Below, piece after piece: positions 1 to 12,091 of a stretch of DNA of 64,000 bases (position 1 is the stretch's first letter; every line of letters begins with the position of its first letter). The DNA lies in NCBI RefSeq assembly GCF_043641665.1, contig NC_092201.1:792001-856000 (forward strand). The letters are read 5' to 3'. The DNA is from Enoplosus armatus. Taxonomy: Eukaryota; Chordata; Actinopteri; Centrarchiformes; Enoplosidae. Below the pieces are notes generated by a model, which had not been told where the DNA came from, ran no database searches, and was given only the letters and a program-made list of their open reading frames with translations. The position numbers and the translations under genes were made by a program.

Positions 1-159
1 TTTGTGTGGTTATTAGGGATCTGTTGACAGTATGTGTGTGTCGCTGCGTAGCCACAAGGTGGTCCAGCTGTGAGCTACTGCTACTTTAACTGAGGATTTC
101 TATTTTGGGAGAGTTTCTACTTTTAATCAACTTTTCTATGGAGTCTGGAATGGGAGAAT

Positions 160-545
160 GATTATACATTTTTTTAGCTATGACAATATCGATCCCCCAC
201 TTTGGTTCAGACTGAAATATCTCAACAACTACTGGATGGATTGCAGCAACATATTGTACAGACATTTATGATCCCCAGATGATGAATCCTGCTGACGCTG
301 GTGATCCTCTGACATTTAATCTAGCGCCATCACCAGGTCAAAGTTTTATTTGTGCAATAGAGTTTACGATAGCGTTTATGACCAAATATCTGAAAAACTG
401 TTAGTGTCCCATCAGACATCCACCATTCCCATCAGCCTCAGCTGTGATTTTAATACTCAAGAAATTGTACAGAGTTTGGTTGGCGGCTGGTCAAAACTCT
501 CTAAGGTGGGTGGGGCTTTAGACATATTGCCTCAGCATTTCTAAA
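160..545 (+). repeat. Dispersed teleost repeat of the GCTAAC family, copy 1
   Basis: Non-coding interspersed repeat. It reads through a stretch about three-quarters of the way along (GCGCCATCACCAGGTCAA, then TATGACCAAATAT, then CATCAGCCTCAGCTG) that recurs at 21.4 kb and, inverted, at 58.1 kb. Its last part (GGTTGGCGGCTGGTCAAA through GCCTCAGCATTTCTAAAAT) recurs at 2.1 kb. From memory this matches an abundant percomorph repeat; class not assigned. No coding capacity is evident; the 64-codon frame inside it is chance. Confidence 0.7.
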
Positions 546-2090
546 ATCCTGCATAACATAACGTCTTTTAAAACACAGATTTGGTATTAGCAGTAAATGT
601 ACTCCAGTAAAATGTTGAATGCTGGACTCTTGTGGTGTTTCTGCATTTATTTGAATAAAGATTTGAGTCCATGTCTCACAGCTGCATGTGGGCCTGGCTG
701 TGTGTTTTCTTGGTTAGTGTGTGAGGTCTGAAGTGGCGAGCGGGCAGCGCTGGCCAAAGCCTCGACTTGTTTATCCGTAACTGCTTCAGACAGAGATGGT
801 TGTGTCTCGCTCTTCTCACGGCGGCCTGACTGGCCTCACTCAGCTGCCTCTGCACTCATCTCAGGCCTGTCACTATGACTGATGGTCACTTTACAAATGG
901 GGCATTTCCCCCACATGGCCCCGCTGAAACAAACAGCGCAGTGCGAGGCCCTCACCGAGCCGCCACACCTGCACTGAAATCTTAATCCGAATGAAGTCTC
1001 CGTACACAGGTTTTACTGCACATTGTGGATTTGTGCACGAGGAAACTCAAATAACTCTAGAAATACACATGTACACATTCTGTTGTTGCCGATGCTGCAG
1101 ATCAAGTCCACAAAATGTTGATCAATATTAGACCCTCTGCTTTTTACTTTACATGTGAAGATTTATTAACTCAGTTCAATGTCAACCACGTTTACCAACT
1201 TAACTAACGTTTAACGCTTTTAGAAAAGTTGCAGCATTGAGGAAAGAAAGATGCGTGGCTGGTGGAAGTGATGGCAGCAGAAATCTAGAGAATCAGGAGC
1301 AAGAGGTCAACCATTGTTATTATTGTAAAAAAGGAAACATTAAATATTAATATATATAATAAACTTTGGTCTTCTCTCTGTTAGTCCACCGACTCCTGCT
1401 ACTAGTTGACACTGTTGTCCTCTGAGTATGACAAAGACGTTCACATCCGACACCAGACACCATGTTTGAACAGAGACCACTGACAACTGAGCCAGCTCCA
1501 CTTGCTGAGGAAGATGTGATTGAAAGCTAATAAGTGGACCTTTGAGTTGAGTTGTCACACGAACTGTTCCTAAAAGTCGAGAGTGAACCTCCATTTTCAT
1601 GTCATCATCTCAATATGGCAACAATCTCTGCCCCAAGACAAATTTTATTGGTAGTTTCAGATCCTGTCTACACCATAATCAAAAAATACAACATGTCAAG
1701 TGTTGTTTTGAATCACATTTATGGCCCTCATATAGAGAGGCATCCATATTAGCAGCCTGTGTGTGAGTCATGTTGCTGTTGTGGTGTTGTGGTTACAGGC
1801 GCAGGGCGAAGCTGTCGCCTCCATGGGCGTGTTTGGTCGCTCTCAGGAAACCGGCCAGGCTCAAAGTCATTTACAGAAGTGTGTAAAACACTAAATGAGC
1901 TCTGGTTTAACAAACCGCTGCAGGCTGCTGATGGCTACTGGGAGGAAGAGGAGGAGGGGGAGGAGGGGGTGGCAGGGTGTTAAATATTCCTGAACCCACT
2001 CACCTCTTCATCACCTGGAGAACAAACACATTTTAACATCTGTTCATCTGATGGGGTTCAGGTCCAGGAGATACGAGAGACACGATTACA
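546..2090. other. Unique sequence, no gene recognised
   Basis: No open frame with recognisable protein features and no RNA gene seen. The only low-complexity element is a short purine tract (GAGGAAGAGGAGGAGG and continuation) at about 1940-1973. An AATAAA at about 654 has no supporting gene structure. Confidence 0.5.
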
Positions 2091-2195
2091 TAACATGCTA
2101 ACATTTAGCCACATGCTAATATTGGTTGGTGGCTTGTCAAACATCTCTGGTAACTTTAGACTCGTTGCCTCAGTATTTCTAAAATAAACTTATAG
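2091..2195 (+). repeat. GCTAAC-family repeat, fragment 2
   Basis: Begins with CATGCTAACATTTAGCC and continues with GGTTGGTGGCTTGTCAAA and GCCTCAGTATTTCTAAAAT. The latter part aligns with the end of the copy at 160-545, apart from a short deletion, so this is a second fragment of the same dispersed family. Confidence 0.6.
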
Positions 2196-4510
2196 TTCTA
2201 GTTTGGGGGGATTATTATCATACTACTATAATATTAATAATTATAATTTAAATGTATTTGTGGTTTAATTTCAGTTAATGGTAAATAAGGTCAATGTGAG
2301 ACCCCAACCCAATTTTAAGACGGCTAATTTCCCACTGAGGCCTGGTGTAGCTCACTTTAGCTGCTAGCTTAACTTCATTTCTACACTCCTCTTTGGACTT
2401 TCAAGATGAATGATGTCTCGCTGTGTCCCTGACCCCAGGAGGACTCAGGATCCAGAATGTGTTGGACCTGAATCTGATCTCCCTCTTAATGAGCAGTGTT
2501 CATGGCATTTTTCCTGAACTTGGGTATCAGACATATTCACACACAGACCTGAGACCTTCAGCAATAGAACAGGACTCTACCAGACCTAATTAGACTTAAG
2601 AGAATTTGGACCCAACCTGGGCACCGATGAAGACCTCATGCAGCCTGCCCATAAACACTGTGCGCTTCATTAACGCAGGGACCACACTAATGCATGTCTG
2701 TAAGGTCTGTTTGCTCTCATGAATCACATGTTGAGCCAGAATCTGGACTCTGGAAACAGGAATATTCCTCCGTCCTTTCAGTAAACCTGAACACTACTAT
2801 CTGCCGCTCTGGATACTGGACTCAGGTGATCCTGTGAACACACGACCCTGGTCTCAGCATTAGTGTTTCAGCTGTGATGTTTGTGTCTGTCAGGTCTCAG
2901 TTTCCCTTCAGGGCTCTGCTGACTCTCCTCCCCTCTTCATTAGAAACTGGGCCACTCTGCAGAGCACATTTAGGAGCTGCACCGCAGACCAGGCGACTGT
3001 GTGACTGTGGTTAGGCACCTTTAAGAAGAGGATGATAAATCGCTTTTTAATTGCTTGTAAACGTGTAACTGGGCTTGGCCGCCTGCCCTCGCTGCTGATT
3101 GCTGTTTGGAGGAGCTGCCGCAGAGCTCAGCGCTGAGGCTGCACATCAGGTTCAAGTATTTACAGTATTACAGTATTTCACCGAGGAGAGGCCTGCGTGG
3201 ATACCACTCTGTCTGTTTGTGGTGGTATTATGGCAACTTAACATGTTGCATTTCCACAACTCCCCTGCTCCTAATTATATCATTCTCTGCCAAATGTTTT
3301 ATATTATTGTACAACACAACATGACTGCACACGAAGGTCATGTTTCTGAAACTTAAACTCCACCCAAAACATAGAAAGGCCCCCAAAAACGACAAAAGCA
3401 ATAATATTCAGCACAGCTGGACGTTGCGAGTGAGCGACGCGTGTGATGGGTTCGTTGTGACCTCCTACATTTATTTCATCCAACATTATTTCTTATGTCT
3501 TTGCAACGTTTGTCTGGATTTGTTGATGGATGACGTCATAAACTGGCTCAGGGAGTGTGAGGAGGAGGGAGTCCACACAGGAGGTTTACTCTAAACTAAC
3601 ATTTCTTAAAACTAAGGGGGTGTGGAGATGGATGGACGGAGGTGATGTAGGGTGGTCAGCTGCAGGAAATAAGAGAGGGTCAGCACATGGGCCAGCGTTT
3701 ATACTCTGCGAGCGCCAGGTGAACTAGATCAGCTGACTACCCTCTCAGCCAATTACCTGCTCAGGTCGGCCAGCAGAATACACACAGACACAATCATGAA
3801 ACACAAGCAGCAAAATCAAAACGGGAGATTAGCATCACGACTGTGAGCAAAGACCTGCTCTGAGTCTGCATCATGAAAGAAGTCCTCATTCAGATACAGA
3901 CTGATTTTAAGAAATGTGTTGTATATTGGAGCTCTTTCTAGAGGAACTCTACAATAAATTGTATTAATCAAATGATATTTTATTAGATCACCCCCAAATT
4001 GTGGTAACAGTGTCCGCACAAAGACCGTCGTCGGGGTAGCTAATATCAAAATGATCAATATCTCTTATCAATATCTAATAATGATCATCAGCTCAGCAGC
4101 ACACGTTAGCTTTGTAGCCTCTCCTGTCCTCTGTTGGACCTCCGTGGACTCCTGGTGAGGCGGATCCATTCACATGAACACGTTCAGAATGAAGGTGTTG
4201 ATGAAGGGGACCGCTGGATCAGGTCATGTGGTCTGCATCACGATGTGACACAGTCCAACATATGCTAACGTAGCATACTCAAGCTAACTGCTCTGCATCC
4301 ATATATAAATAAATAAATGATCCTAAAAACAGAGCTGCTCCTCCTTCCGTGGTGTGAGCGGCAGCAGCTCCAGGCCCCAGCAGCCCTCACCCCCAGTGTT
4401 GGCCCTCTCTGGTATGTAAACAGTGCGTTAGTCAGCGGCCACAGTGATCCAAAGTTTCCAGAGCTCAATGGGGAGAGCCTTGCCACCAGGGGCGTCTGAG
4501 CAGATGACTA
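2196..4510. other. Unique sequence, no gene recognised
   Basis: Only short chance open frames (up to about 85 codons) lacking recognisable domains, overlapping one another on both strands. No tandem array and no dispersed repeat that I recognise. Confidence 0.5.
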
Positions 4511-4511
4511 A

Positions 4512-4755
4512 TAAAGGTGTCATTAAGCCTGTTGATTTTCTCAGGCAGCAGCTCCTCAGGCCCAGGTAGACCTTGGCAGGTTGTTGTTTATAGTCTGGGT
4601 CCGAGGGGGGAAGAGGGGGATCACATCCTCAAGTCTTCAAGAGGGCCGGCAGTGTCCGACCCTGAATCAAGGTGTCATTAAGTGTGTTGATTTTCACCGT
4701 AGCTTTTCCACTGTGCAGTCAGCCGGCCGGTCGGTAGGTAGAGCCTGGCATGTGT
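4512..4755 (+). repeat. Imperfect direct duplication, ~153-bp period
   Basis: AGGTGTCATTAAGCCTGTTGATTTTC near 4515 recurs, with two changes, near 4668. About 50-70 bp further on, GGTAGACCTTGGCAGG is echoed by GGTAGAGCCTGGCATG. The spacing agrees roughly for both pairs, suggesting an old local duplication rather than chance. No coding potential is apparent. Confidence 0.45.
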
Positions 4756-5519
4756 CGGCCTCTCAACCTTTCAATAATTATGTTAGCTTTAAGTTTGGAG
4801 GGAAAAAGTGACCGCTTGTTCCTGGATGTGGAGCGAAACATCTCCCTGAAGGGTGGACCCCGCCGAGGCTCTCGTCCCCGATTGGCTGCCGGCTGCCCAG
4901 ATGAGATGATTCAGTCTCCGCTCGCCCGCCTGATTAACAGACTTTTTATTCAATTACTCGGGTAACAAGTGACTCCAGGGTGTGGGCGGCCATGTTTGGA
5001 TGACATTACTGATCAGCCGGGGCGGGAGGTTAGAGGCTTGATTGGGGGAATAAACCGAGGCGAGGGCCGGCAGACAAGCTGACCGCAGCTGTCAGCAGCA
5101 ACTTACTCTGAGGTCGAGGATAAATTCAGAAAGAACAAGCAGTGAATCGTAAAGTCAGTCATTGTTAGAGCAGGAACTTGTTGTCATTTAATGAACTCTC
5201 CACAAATAAGTCATTTGTTATGTTTGGTAAGTATTATAGGGCTGGATGGTTTTTAGATTCTGGAGGCCTCAAAGTTCTGACGCATCCCCTGCAGGCCAAA
5301 ACGTTCATTACACACAAAACTCAAGGAGCAAGTCTGAACTAACGTTTGACGAAAGCTCATTACAATCTAAAAGGGCCGTCCTCTGGGAGCAAAAGATAGA
5401 TTGAGATATAATCGCAAGACAGCCAGGCTGGAAAGCTATTTTGATTGACTTGTGCTAGCATGCTCCCAGTTGGCTCGCGTGTTAGCGGTAAGCTAGCCCG
5501 CTATAGTAGCGGAGCTTCT
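4756..5519. other. Unique sequence, no gene recognised
   Basis: Moderately GC-rich between about 4840 and 5090 (CGCCGAGGCTCTCGTCC, GGGGCGGGAGG). No exon structure or recognisable product. Could be conserved non-coding DNA, which cannot be decided from one sequence. Confidence 0.4.
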
Positions 5520-5790
5520 AGCCCTGATGATTTCACTTCACAGTGAAGTCTTATTCATAAAGGAGGAAGAAGAAGTTATAGTACAATGAAAGGATATGAG
5601 TAAATATGCCCAAATAATTTAATACGAAACAGTGACGAACAGAAAAGTTTGAAGTTTTAAAGTTTGAGCAGACATCAAGTCTTCTGGGAGTTTGTTCCAA
5701 ATATGTGGTGCAGAAAAACTGAATGCTGCTTCTCTGTGTTTACCTTCATTTTGTTCTTTGCTGACAGAAGTCCTTCATTCTTGTTATGTT
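5520..5790 (+). repeat. Probable dispersed teleost repeat fragment
   Basis: The stretch around 5655-5745 (TTTGAGCAGACATCAAG, GGGAGTTTGTTCCAAATATG, AAAACTGAATGCTGCTTCT) resembles, from memory, a repeat found scattered in percomorph genomes. There is no second copy in this window, so the assignment rests on recall only. Confidence 0.3.
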
Positions 5791-5989
5791 TTTGGTAAAA
5801 GACGGATGCTACAATTCAAGATGAGCATTGACTTTTAATAATTATTCTATGGCATCAAAAACATTGATTTCAGTTTCATCTTTGTTGACATCCAGACATT
5901 TATTTGTTCATGGGAAGTGCATGGAACACATGGTGGGAAGATTTGTCTTTGGTGGAGAAGTCGGTAAAGTTGAGCAGTTTGTTTGGAAG

Positions 5990-6020
5990 GTTTCAGTTTC
6001 TGTGACAGTGAAACTGAAAC
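5990..6020. repeat. Perfect 11-bp inverted repeat (hairpin)
   Basis: GTTTCAGTTTC at 5990-6000 is the exact reverse complement of GAAACTGAAAC at 6010-6020, separated by a 9-base loop. It could fold as a short hairpin in either strand. There is no flanking gene for it to terminate or regulate. Confidence 0.7.
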
Positions 6021-6108
6021 AAAAAGGTAGCCTGAAGTAGAAAGTGAGCGTCTGCCTTCAGACCTCATCTTGTTGGATCACAGCGTTTGAAGTCAGTCTC
6101 TCCTCAGG

Positions 6109-6110
6109 AT

Positions 6111-6138
<28 letters not shown>
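6109..6138. repeat. (TA)n microsatellite
   Basis: Uninterrupted TA dinucleotides, about 15 units, flanked by GGAT and CAGACG. Likely length-polymorphic. Confidence 0.95.
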
Positions 6139-6142
<4 letters not shown>

Positions 6143-6992
6143 CGTCACCACCTCCTGGCTGCTCGGACGGTTACAACCTGTGACACGTTTACACTCCGAA
6201 AAGCCAAAAAGCAGCGAGAAAGAGAGCAAAAGAGTGGACTTCTTGAAGTGAAAGTCGAGCACATTTCTCTTGTGCGGACCAAAGTTTGTGTGTGGACATT
6301 TATTTGACGTGTCACGTCATCGCCGGCCGTGCCAGGCAGCCCGGCCACCCCTGCAGCCGACTCCAGGGCCACGTTTGAACTCCGTGCCATACCTACACTG
6401 CTCTTATTCATTTGTGCAATAATTGCTGTGACCTTTTGAGTTTTCCTCTTCGTGCTTCAGAATAGAGGCTCAAAATGTGGAAGACTTCAGGTACTAATTA
6501 AGCCGGGTATCACGGCTCTTTCCCTTCACCACACTTCATATTTTAGCTAATTTGTCTGCACTTCTGTTCAGGCCCATTTGTGAGTTTGTGTTGAGAAGGT
6601 GTGATGTAATGGCTGAATAAAGTAGGAGTGATTCACCTGGATTTGTGAGCTTAAGGAACTTATATTTTCTTAGCTGCAGGTTCCAGTAGTCGTAAATAGT
6701 GTTTGCAGAATGACTAACGTTCAATATTGAAGTCGTCAGTCAGCTCATTGATGAAGTGGAGCGCGAGTACAGATACTGAGTCGGGGTACAGGATGGAAAG
6801 TATGCAAGTAACTCAGCAGGGAAGCCAGACTGAGATCCAGTCCAGTTCATCTCTGCAGGTATCTGGAGGCCGCTGTTGATCACCTCAACACATGTCAGGA
6901 AGATCTGTTCATACTGTACCTTTCAAAACAAAAGTCTCACTTTGACGCTGGACGTATCCGGCTCTGCTCCGTCATTCATAATACAGTTCAGA
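6139..6992. other. Unique sequence, no gene recognised
   Basis: Only overlapping short chance frames on both strands. Nothing else recognised. Confidence 0.45.
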
Positions 6993-7565
6993 CAGGTGGA
7001 GGAAGTGTTCAGTAAAAGTACTGTGGAAATACTCCACTACAAACCTCCCTGAAGTAAAAGTATGCAAGTACCCTCAGTATCACAGTAGATGTGGTGCCTG
7101 TCAGTGTTTCTGTTCTCTGATGTTTCAGGTTGAGCTCACTGTCGAGGAGTTTGAGGGTCATTAGAGAGACTGAAGTCACCTGAGGACGGCTGAGGACGGC
7201 TGAGGTCACCCGAGGACCGCTGAGGTCACCTGAGGACCGCTGAGGTCACCTGAGGACAGCTGAGGTCACCTGAGGACGGCTGAGGTCACCTGAGGACCGC
7301 TGAGGTCACCTGAGGACCGCTGAGGTCACCCGTCCTCAATCACAGCGTGGAGTCAAAGTCCTTCATGTCAGTGTGGCTCATTACAAGATAACACGCTGTG
7401 TCTTGTACATTCAAAATCTTACTCAAGTAAAAATACAAAGTATTAGCATCAAAACTTAAAGTATGAAAAGTAAAAGTACAACTCAGTGTGTTACATATAC
7501 TCTAAATATGAATGGACTATTATTGTTGATGCATTTATGTTTGCAGCTGTAGTTTGATGAAGAAT
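6993..7565 (-). mobile_element. Non-autonomous hAT-type element, interrupted by a minisatellite
   Basis: The left edge, CAGGTGGAGGAAGTGTTCAG, matches the terminal sequence of the other copies in this window (reverse complement of the end at 27,280). It is followed by the family's AAAGTACTGTGGAAATACTCC. From about 7400 the family reappears as CATTCAAAATCTTACTCAAG, AAGTATTAGCATCAAAA and AAAAGTAAAAGTACAACTC. The middle is occupied by a 20-bp tandem array (7171-7330). It may be one interrupted copy or two overlapping fragments. No transposase frame; non-autonomous. Confidence 0.65.
7171..7330. repeat. 20-bp minisatellite, ~8 units
   Basis: Unit TGAGGTCACCTGAGGACGGC repeated about eight times with single-base variants (GACCGC, GACAGC, CACCCG). 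It sits inside the hAT-type element, about 180 bp from its end. It shares the ten-base core CTGAGGACGG with the array at 40 kb. Confidence 0.95.
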
Positions 7566-8587
7566 GCATTATTTGAACTGATCGCACGGCAGTGTCCGCT
7601 GAGGCTCATGGGTAGTGCAGTTCTTTGATACCTGATAGAGGTGGTCTCTGTGTCGCAGGACTAACAGCTCCCTCCTCCTCTGCCTTCAGTCTCACAGAGG
7701 ATTTCGGTGCCAATCCTTTCATCAGGTTTTGGCTAATAAGGCGACCGAGGGGCCGATCTCTCTCACAGAGACATTTACACATTCCAGAATCATGATTATG
7801 GAAAATAAACCCAAACCATTCTTCTAACCTTGTCCCTTCAAAAAGACTTCAATTTTTCTTTGACGTATTCCAAACATGGCACCGGGCCTGCGCTCTCTCC
7901 TCTCGCCGGTCGCTGGGCCTTGGAGCTCGGAGGTATCCTGCGGTTGGCTGGTTGTTAGCTCACTTTTTATTTACTTACTCCCCCCTCCGGCTCCTCCGAC
8001 GGGACGTCTGCACATGAAGGCCAGGTGAGGAGGTCACCCTGACACTCTGAGAGAGGCTAAATCAAGCGGTTTCAGTCCCAGTCAGACTTCGGGGAACGTG
8101 GCTGCAAGTGCGAGAGATTAACACTCCTACACCAACATGTTAATGGTCTGCAGTTGTGGATCATAGAATTGCCACCAAGCATTACTGTAGTTATGGCGAA
8201 TTCAGTCGGGACATAATGAGAGGCATTTGTTTGAGTCTAAAAGGAACAGTCTATTAAAAACAGAGCTCGTAAATACTCCCATGTCCACACCTCTTGAAAA
8301 ACACAGGCCGAGTCTGACAGAAGATAATAAGCAGTAGTGGAGTCGGTTTTAATAACGTGACCTCCCTCGCCTTCGTTTCTTTCCACTCGCAGCCACAGAA
8401 ACCTGCTGCTGCTGGAGTCCTCCAGGCTCACGGCTTCAGGTTGTAAAAGTCAGACAGCTCTTAAAAATGTGGAGGAGGAATGTTTGATGGGTCCAGAAGC
8501 GATTAAAGAAGAAGTCCTCATCGTTCTGCCTGACCTCATATCTCCGTAGGAAAATGTGTAAATGTGGAGCACAAGACGTAGAAAGTA
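7566..8587. other. Unique sequence, no gene recognised
   Basis: No repeat or coding signal recognised. Short chance frames only. Confidence 0.45.
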
Positions 8588-8665
8588 ATAAAGTACATTT
8601 ACTCTGATCTTCAGTACAGTTTACAGTATTTCCACTTCATATTGTACTTTTAACTGCTCGACATT
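8588..8665 (+). mobile_element. hAT-type element fragment
   Basis: AATAAAGTACATTTACTC, TCAGTACAGTTTACAGTATTTCC and ATTGTACTTTTAACTGCTC follow the left-hand part of the family seen at 26,726. Neither terminal repeat is intact. Confidence 0.5.
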
Positions 8666-8689
8666 CATCTGGCAGTAAATCTGATTGTT

Positions 8690-9135
8690 GACCCAAACAA
8701 GAAAAGAGTCACAACACAAGCTCTGTTCAGTAACCGTCCAGGAGCTTTCGATCCTATTAAATGATCTTCCTCCGCAGATAGAGTCGCCGAGTTGTCGTGG
8801 GACTGTAGATGTTTTCATTTCCACTCCTCCTGGACACTTTAAAAACTTCTTGTTTGTGTTGGCTTAAAACTAGTGTTTCCCCACAAGATCCATGTGGTAG
8901 TCGTTCTGGAGCTTTCGATCGTATCACACTATCTTCCTCAGCAGATAAAGTTTGTCCAGTTGTCACAGAACTGTGATAAAACTGTTTCAGGACTTCATGC
9001 CCATGCTGGTTTAGAAGTTGAGGTTAATCCTTGACTTTGGAAACATCTCACCACAAGGTCCATTTAGTAGCTCTTCTGGAGCTTTTGATCGTACCACTAA
9101 TCCTTCAACCCAATTTATGACTGTGAAGCAAATCT
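8690..9135. repeat. Satellite-like tandem repeat, three ~168-bp monomers
   Basis: The landmark GGAGCTTTCGATC occurs at 8741, 8908 and (as GGAGCTTTTGATC) 9078, a regular spacing of 167 and 170 bp. The second and third are each preceded by CACAAG(A/G)TCCAT. The first two are followed by ATCTTCCTC(C/A)GCAGATA, then GTTGTC and a (G/A)AACTGT or GGACTGT motif. The monomers are clearly related but much diverged. On the minus strand the motif (GATCGAAAGCTCC) resembles, from memory, a tandemly arranged percomorph repeat. Confidence 0.75.
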
Positions 9136-11270
9136 CGTCATCTTGTGGACCGTCGTTCGTTCCATTCATGTTGACAAGTGTGTGAATGCTCCCACGAAAG
9201 TGCATCCAGAGAATATGGACTTCTTAAAAGAGCTCAGACAGAAATGTGACCAACAATCACTCGACAACCGAACAAAAGAACCACTAAGTGGACATTTTGG
9301 TGAGGTTGTGGTTTGAGTTTTGGTGACTTCGTTAAGGTTCAAACCAAAGTTAGTTAAATAAACTTCTTGGTAACAGTTGGTGGTTGAAAGACGCTGACGC
9401 TGAGTAACAGGAACCAAACATCAGCGTCTCGTGTCAAAGTCAGTCTTTGTTGACTCGTCCTCCTCGATACAAACCGTCCTGGCTCCGTAATGTCACTCTG
9501 GTTCCTGCTTTGCTCTCGATGGACACGAGTCATCGTTGACTCAACCACGAGAGGCCTTTGACAGTTTAACATAAGAATTTGTTTTTAGGCTCTTTGTTCT
9601 TTAATATCTTCAACATAAATGAACCAAAGTTCTTACGCGTTGAACACAAATACAGTTTAAAACGGACCAAATGCTGATTGAGAGATCAGTGATGTCTTCC
9701 CTCAGTCTCCCCCCTCAGATACTGGCTGTATTTCCTCCCTCTGGCTGCGTTGCTGCTGAGGGTCGGGGTGCTCGTGCTCTCTGTGGGGCTCATTTACAGG
9801 CTTCAGTCTGAACAGCAAACTGCCTGCTGGGCTGAAAGCACTTGTGTCTTCATGTTCAGTAGCCGCTCTCTTGTTTATTGCTGAATGCGGCTGCTTTTTC
9901 ACTGGCTTGTTAGACTGTGAGTTTATAATAAAATTCAAATTATGGTAAGGAAAATGTTTACAGAATGTAGCCGGGACTTCACAGCTCCTGACAGAGTCTA
10001 TATTTATCCAGACTTCACCAAACATCTGGATCTGGTGCAGCAGAGAGGCTGTAAACTTACAGTAGGTGCTACTGTACAGCCTCCACTTATTAGCCCTTGT
10101 CTTGTTCCTGAGTCTTGGATCGAATTACTCGACCGCACAGTAAAAGGAGAGAAGGAGTAGTCGAGTCGAGCGTCTGAAAATCCCCAGGCAGACGGCGGTC
10201 TGGTGGCGTCGACTTCGGCGCAGGACGACGTTTAAAAACAACACAAACACCAGAAAAATGGGCCACAATCACCCCCCCACACACACCCTCCACCCCCCCC
10301 AGCCCACAAGACAAGAGGATTCTGGTGATAATTTCTCCTCTATGGAAGACATTAGTCACTTCAGAGCCTCGGCAGGCCTCCTCTGGTGAGCTGGACACCT
10401 CTGCCAAGCCCACACAGACCTCAGAAAGTGATATTTTAGTAAAAGAATATTTGTAAAAATCTCAAAATGCATCTGCAGCTGAATCTGCATCGTCACACGA
10501 AGACATGTGGAGTGACTCGAGGCGGCAGGCGACTCGATGTTTGGAAAATGACCTCAACTCAAATTCACTTACAAACTTTGAGCAATTAACTAACTGCAGG
10601 CTGTAAGATAAGGCTGAAAGATCACTTTAAAAAGCAAGTAAGTGAACATTGAGTTCTGTCTCAATAACGAAACCTGTTCAGGACGAGTCCGCTTTGTACT
10701 TTTTTAGGCTATTTGGTGAATTCTTGGAAGCAAAATGTCAAAAACTGATTTAGAAGAAAATGAAGGGACAAAGTAGATTTTATTGTCAGCCTCTTGGTTC
10801 TGGTCTCGTTACCTGAATCACCGCCCACATCCCAGACCGGCTCAGTGAGTCAACATGATCACTAACTTCAACATAATGTCTGAATGGATGAAGGGAAACT
10901 AAACGGCATTTCCGTCTGATTGTCAGACTCTTATTTCAAAATGTCCAGACGGTGGTCTAATTGGAACTGGATCTGCACTAGACATCACCAGACCCCTCCC
11001 ACCCCAAACAGAAACTTTATGCAGCACTCCCCCTGCGGTCCATCAAGACCAAAACCTCAAGAACCCCCTTCCCCATTGACGTTATCGTATCCGAAGGCCC
11101 AAAGGTCCGAAGGCTTCCTGGGGACGCTGCGGTTCTTGATCAGCACCTTAAACCTCTAGCTGGGTCTCCACCAAACGTAACTGTAATCTGCCTCTAAAAG
11201 TTTTTGACATTTCCTGCTCAGTACCTGTAAAACTAACGGGGCCAGAAACAAAAGCTCCTTGGTGGGGGGG
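9136..11270. other. Unique sequence, no gene recognised
   Basis: Contains overlapping open frames of up to 107 codons on both strands with no recognisable domain, and a C-rich/CA tract at 10,270-10,305. No dispersed repeat recognised. Confidence 0.45.
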
Positions 11271-11273
11271 GGG

Positions 11274-11425
11274 CCCTCGGGGCTGGTGGTCTGGGGTGCC
11301 TGTCATATAATCACGACATCCTCAGTTCGACTCCGGGACTTTTGTTGGACGTGGTTCCCCTTCGTGCTCCCCGTGTTTCCTGTCTGTCTCTACTGTAGAG
11401 TCACTCCACAACAATAAAAGACGCA
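11274..11425 (+). mobile_element. tRNA-derived SINE
   Basis: A GG(C)TGGTGGTCTGGGGTGCC head is followed by AGTTCGACTCCGGGAC, a good match to the RNA polymerase III B box (GGTTCGANTCC). The body then reads GTTGGACGTGGTTCCCCTTC and CCCCGTGTTTCCTGTCTGTC and ends in ACAATAAAAG. This order (tRNA-like head, 'CCCCGTTTCCTGTCTGTCTCT' body, AATAAA-like tail) is that of a common teleost tRNA-derived SINE. The head is too diverged to be a functional tRNA. A poly-G run (about 11,263-11,273) abuts its 5' end. Confidence 0.65.
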
Positions 11426-12091
11426 ACATGTTTGGTGGAGGTCAGTAAAACAGCAAAATCTGAATCCAGTTCAGATTTAAGATCCTGTGCAATTGGGAAA
11501 GTAATTTCAGTAATGTTGTAAATCTCTGCTCATCTGCTGTGAAGTGGTTGACTCGCCTGCTGCTGGCTTTTATTTAAATCAAAAACTCCTATAAACTTTC
11601 TAACATGTCAATGAAAAGTGGGAAATGAGAGTTCTGTGTGGCCTCAATCTGTCGCTCCAGCTTTATCGTGTCCTCTTTGAACGTTTTACTCTTCAGCTCT
11701 CGACGCGAGGTGGGAACGAGAACTGAAGAGGAGGTTCATCTGGAGGTGGGGTCGGAGGAGTTAATGTTCAGGGGGATGTGGGTGATAAAACGTTACCGTG
11801 CTCTTCGGGAACAAAACTCATCGTTCCAGATGGAACTTAATTTAAGCCGGTGCCAAATTACAGGAGGTGGTTTGTAATAGACAACACATTCCCTGCTGCA
11901 CAGACCAACAAGGCCAGACCTCTTTACTTAACTGTTTGGACTCAAGACTCAGGTTTGTACCCGTCAGGAGGGCAAGAACTTCACACCCAACGCAACTCAA
12001 GGGCCTGAATCACATTCACACATACCAAAAGAAGGTCTGGAGCCTCGTTCTTATAGACTGAGCTTTACAGATGTACCTCTAGACCAGACTT
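11426..12091. other. Unique sequence, no gene recognised
   Basis: Short chance frames only (up to 79 codons). Nothing recognised. Confidence 0.4.

Noticed and set aside
11274..11345. A tRNA gene
   Set aside because: Only the B box is convincing. The A box and cloverleaf pairing are poor, and SINE body and tail sequence follows.
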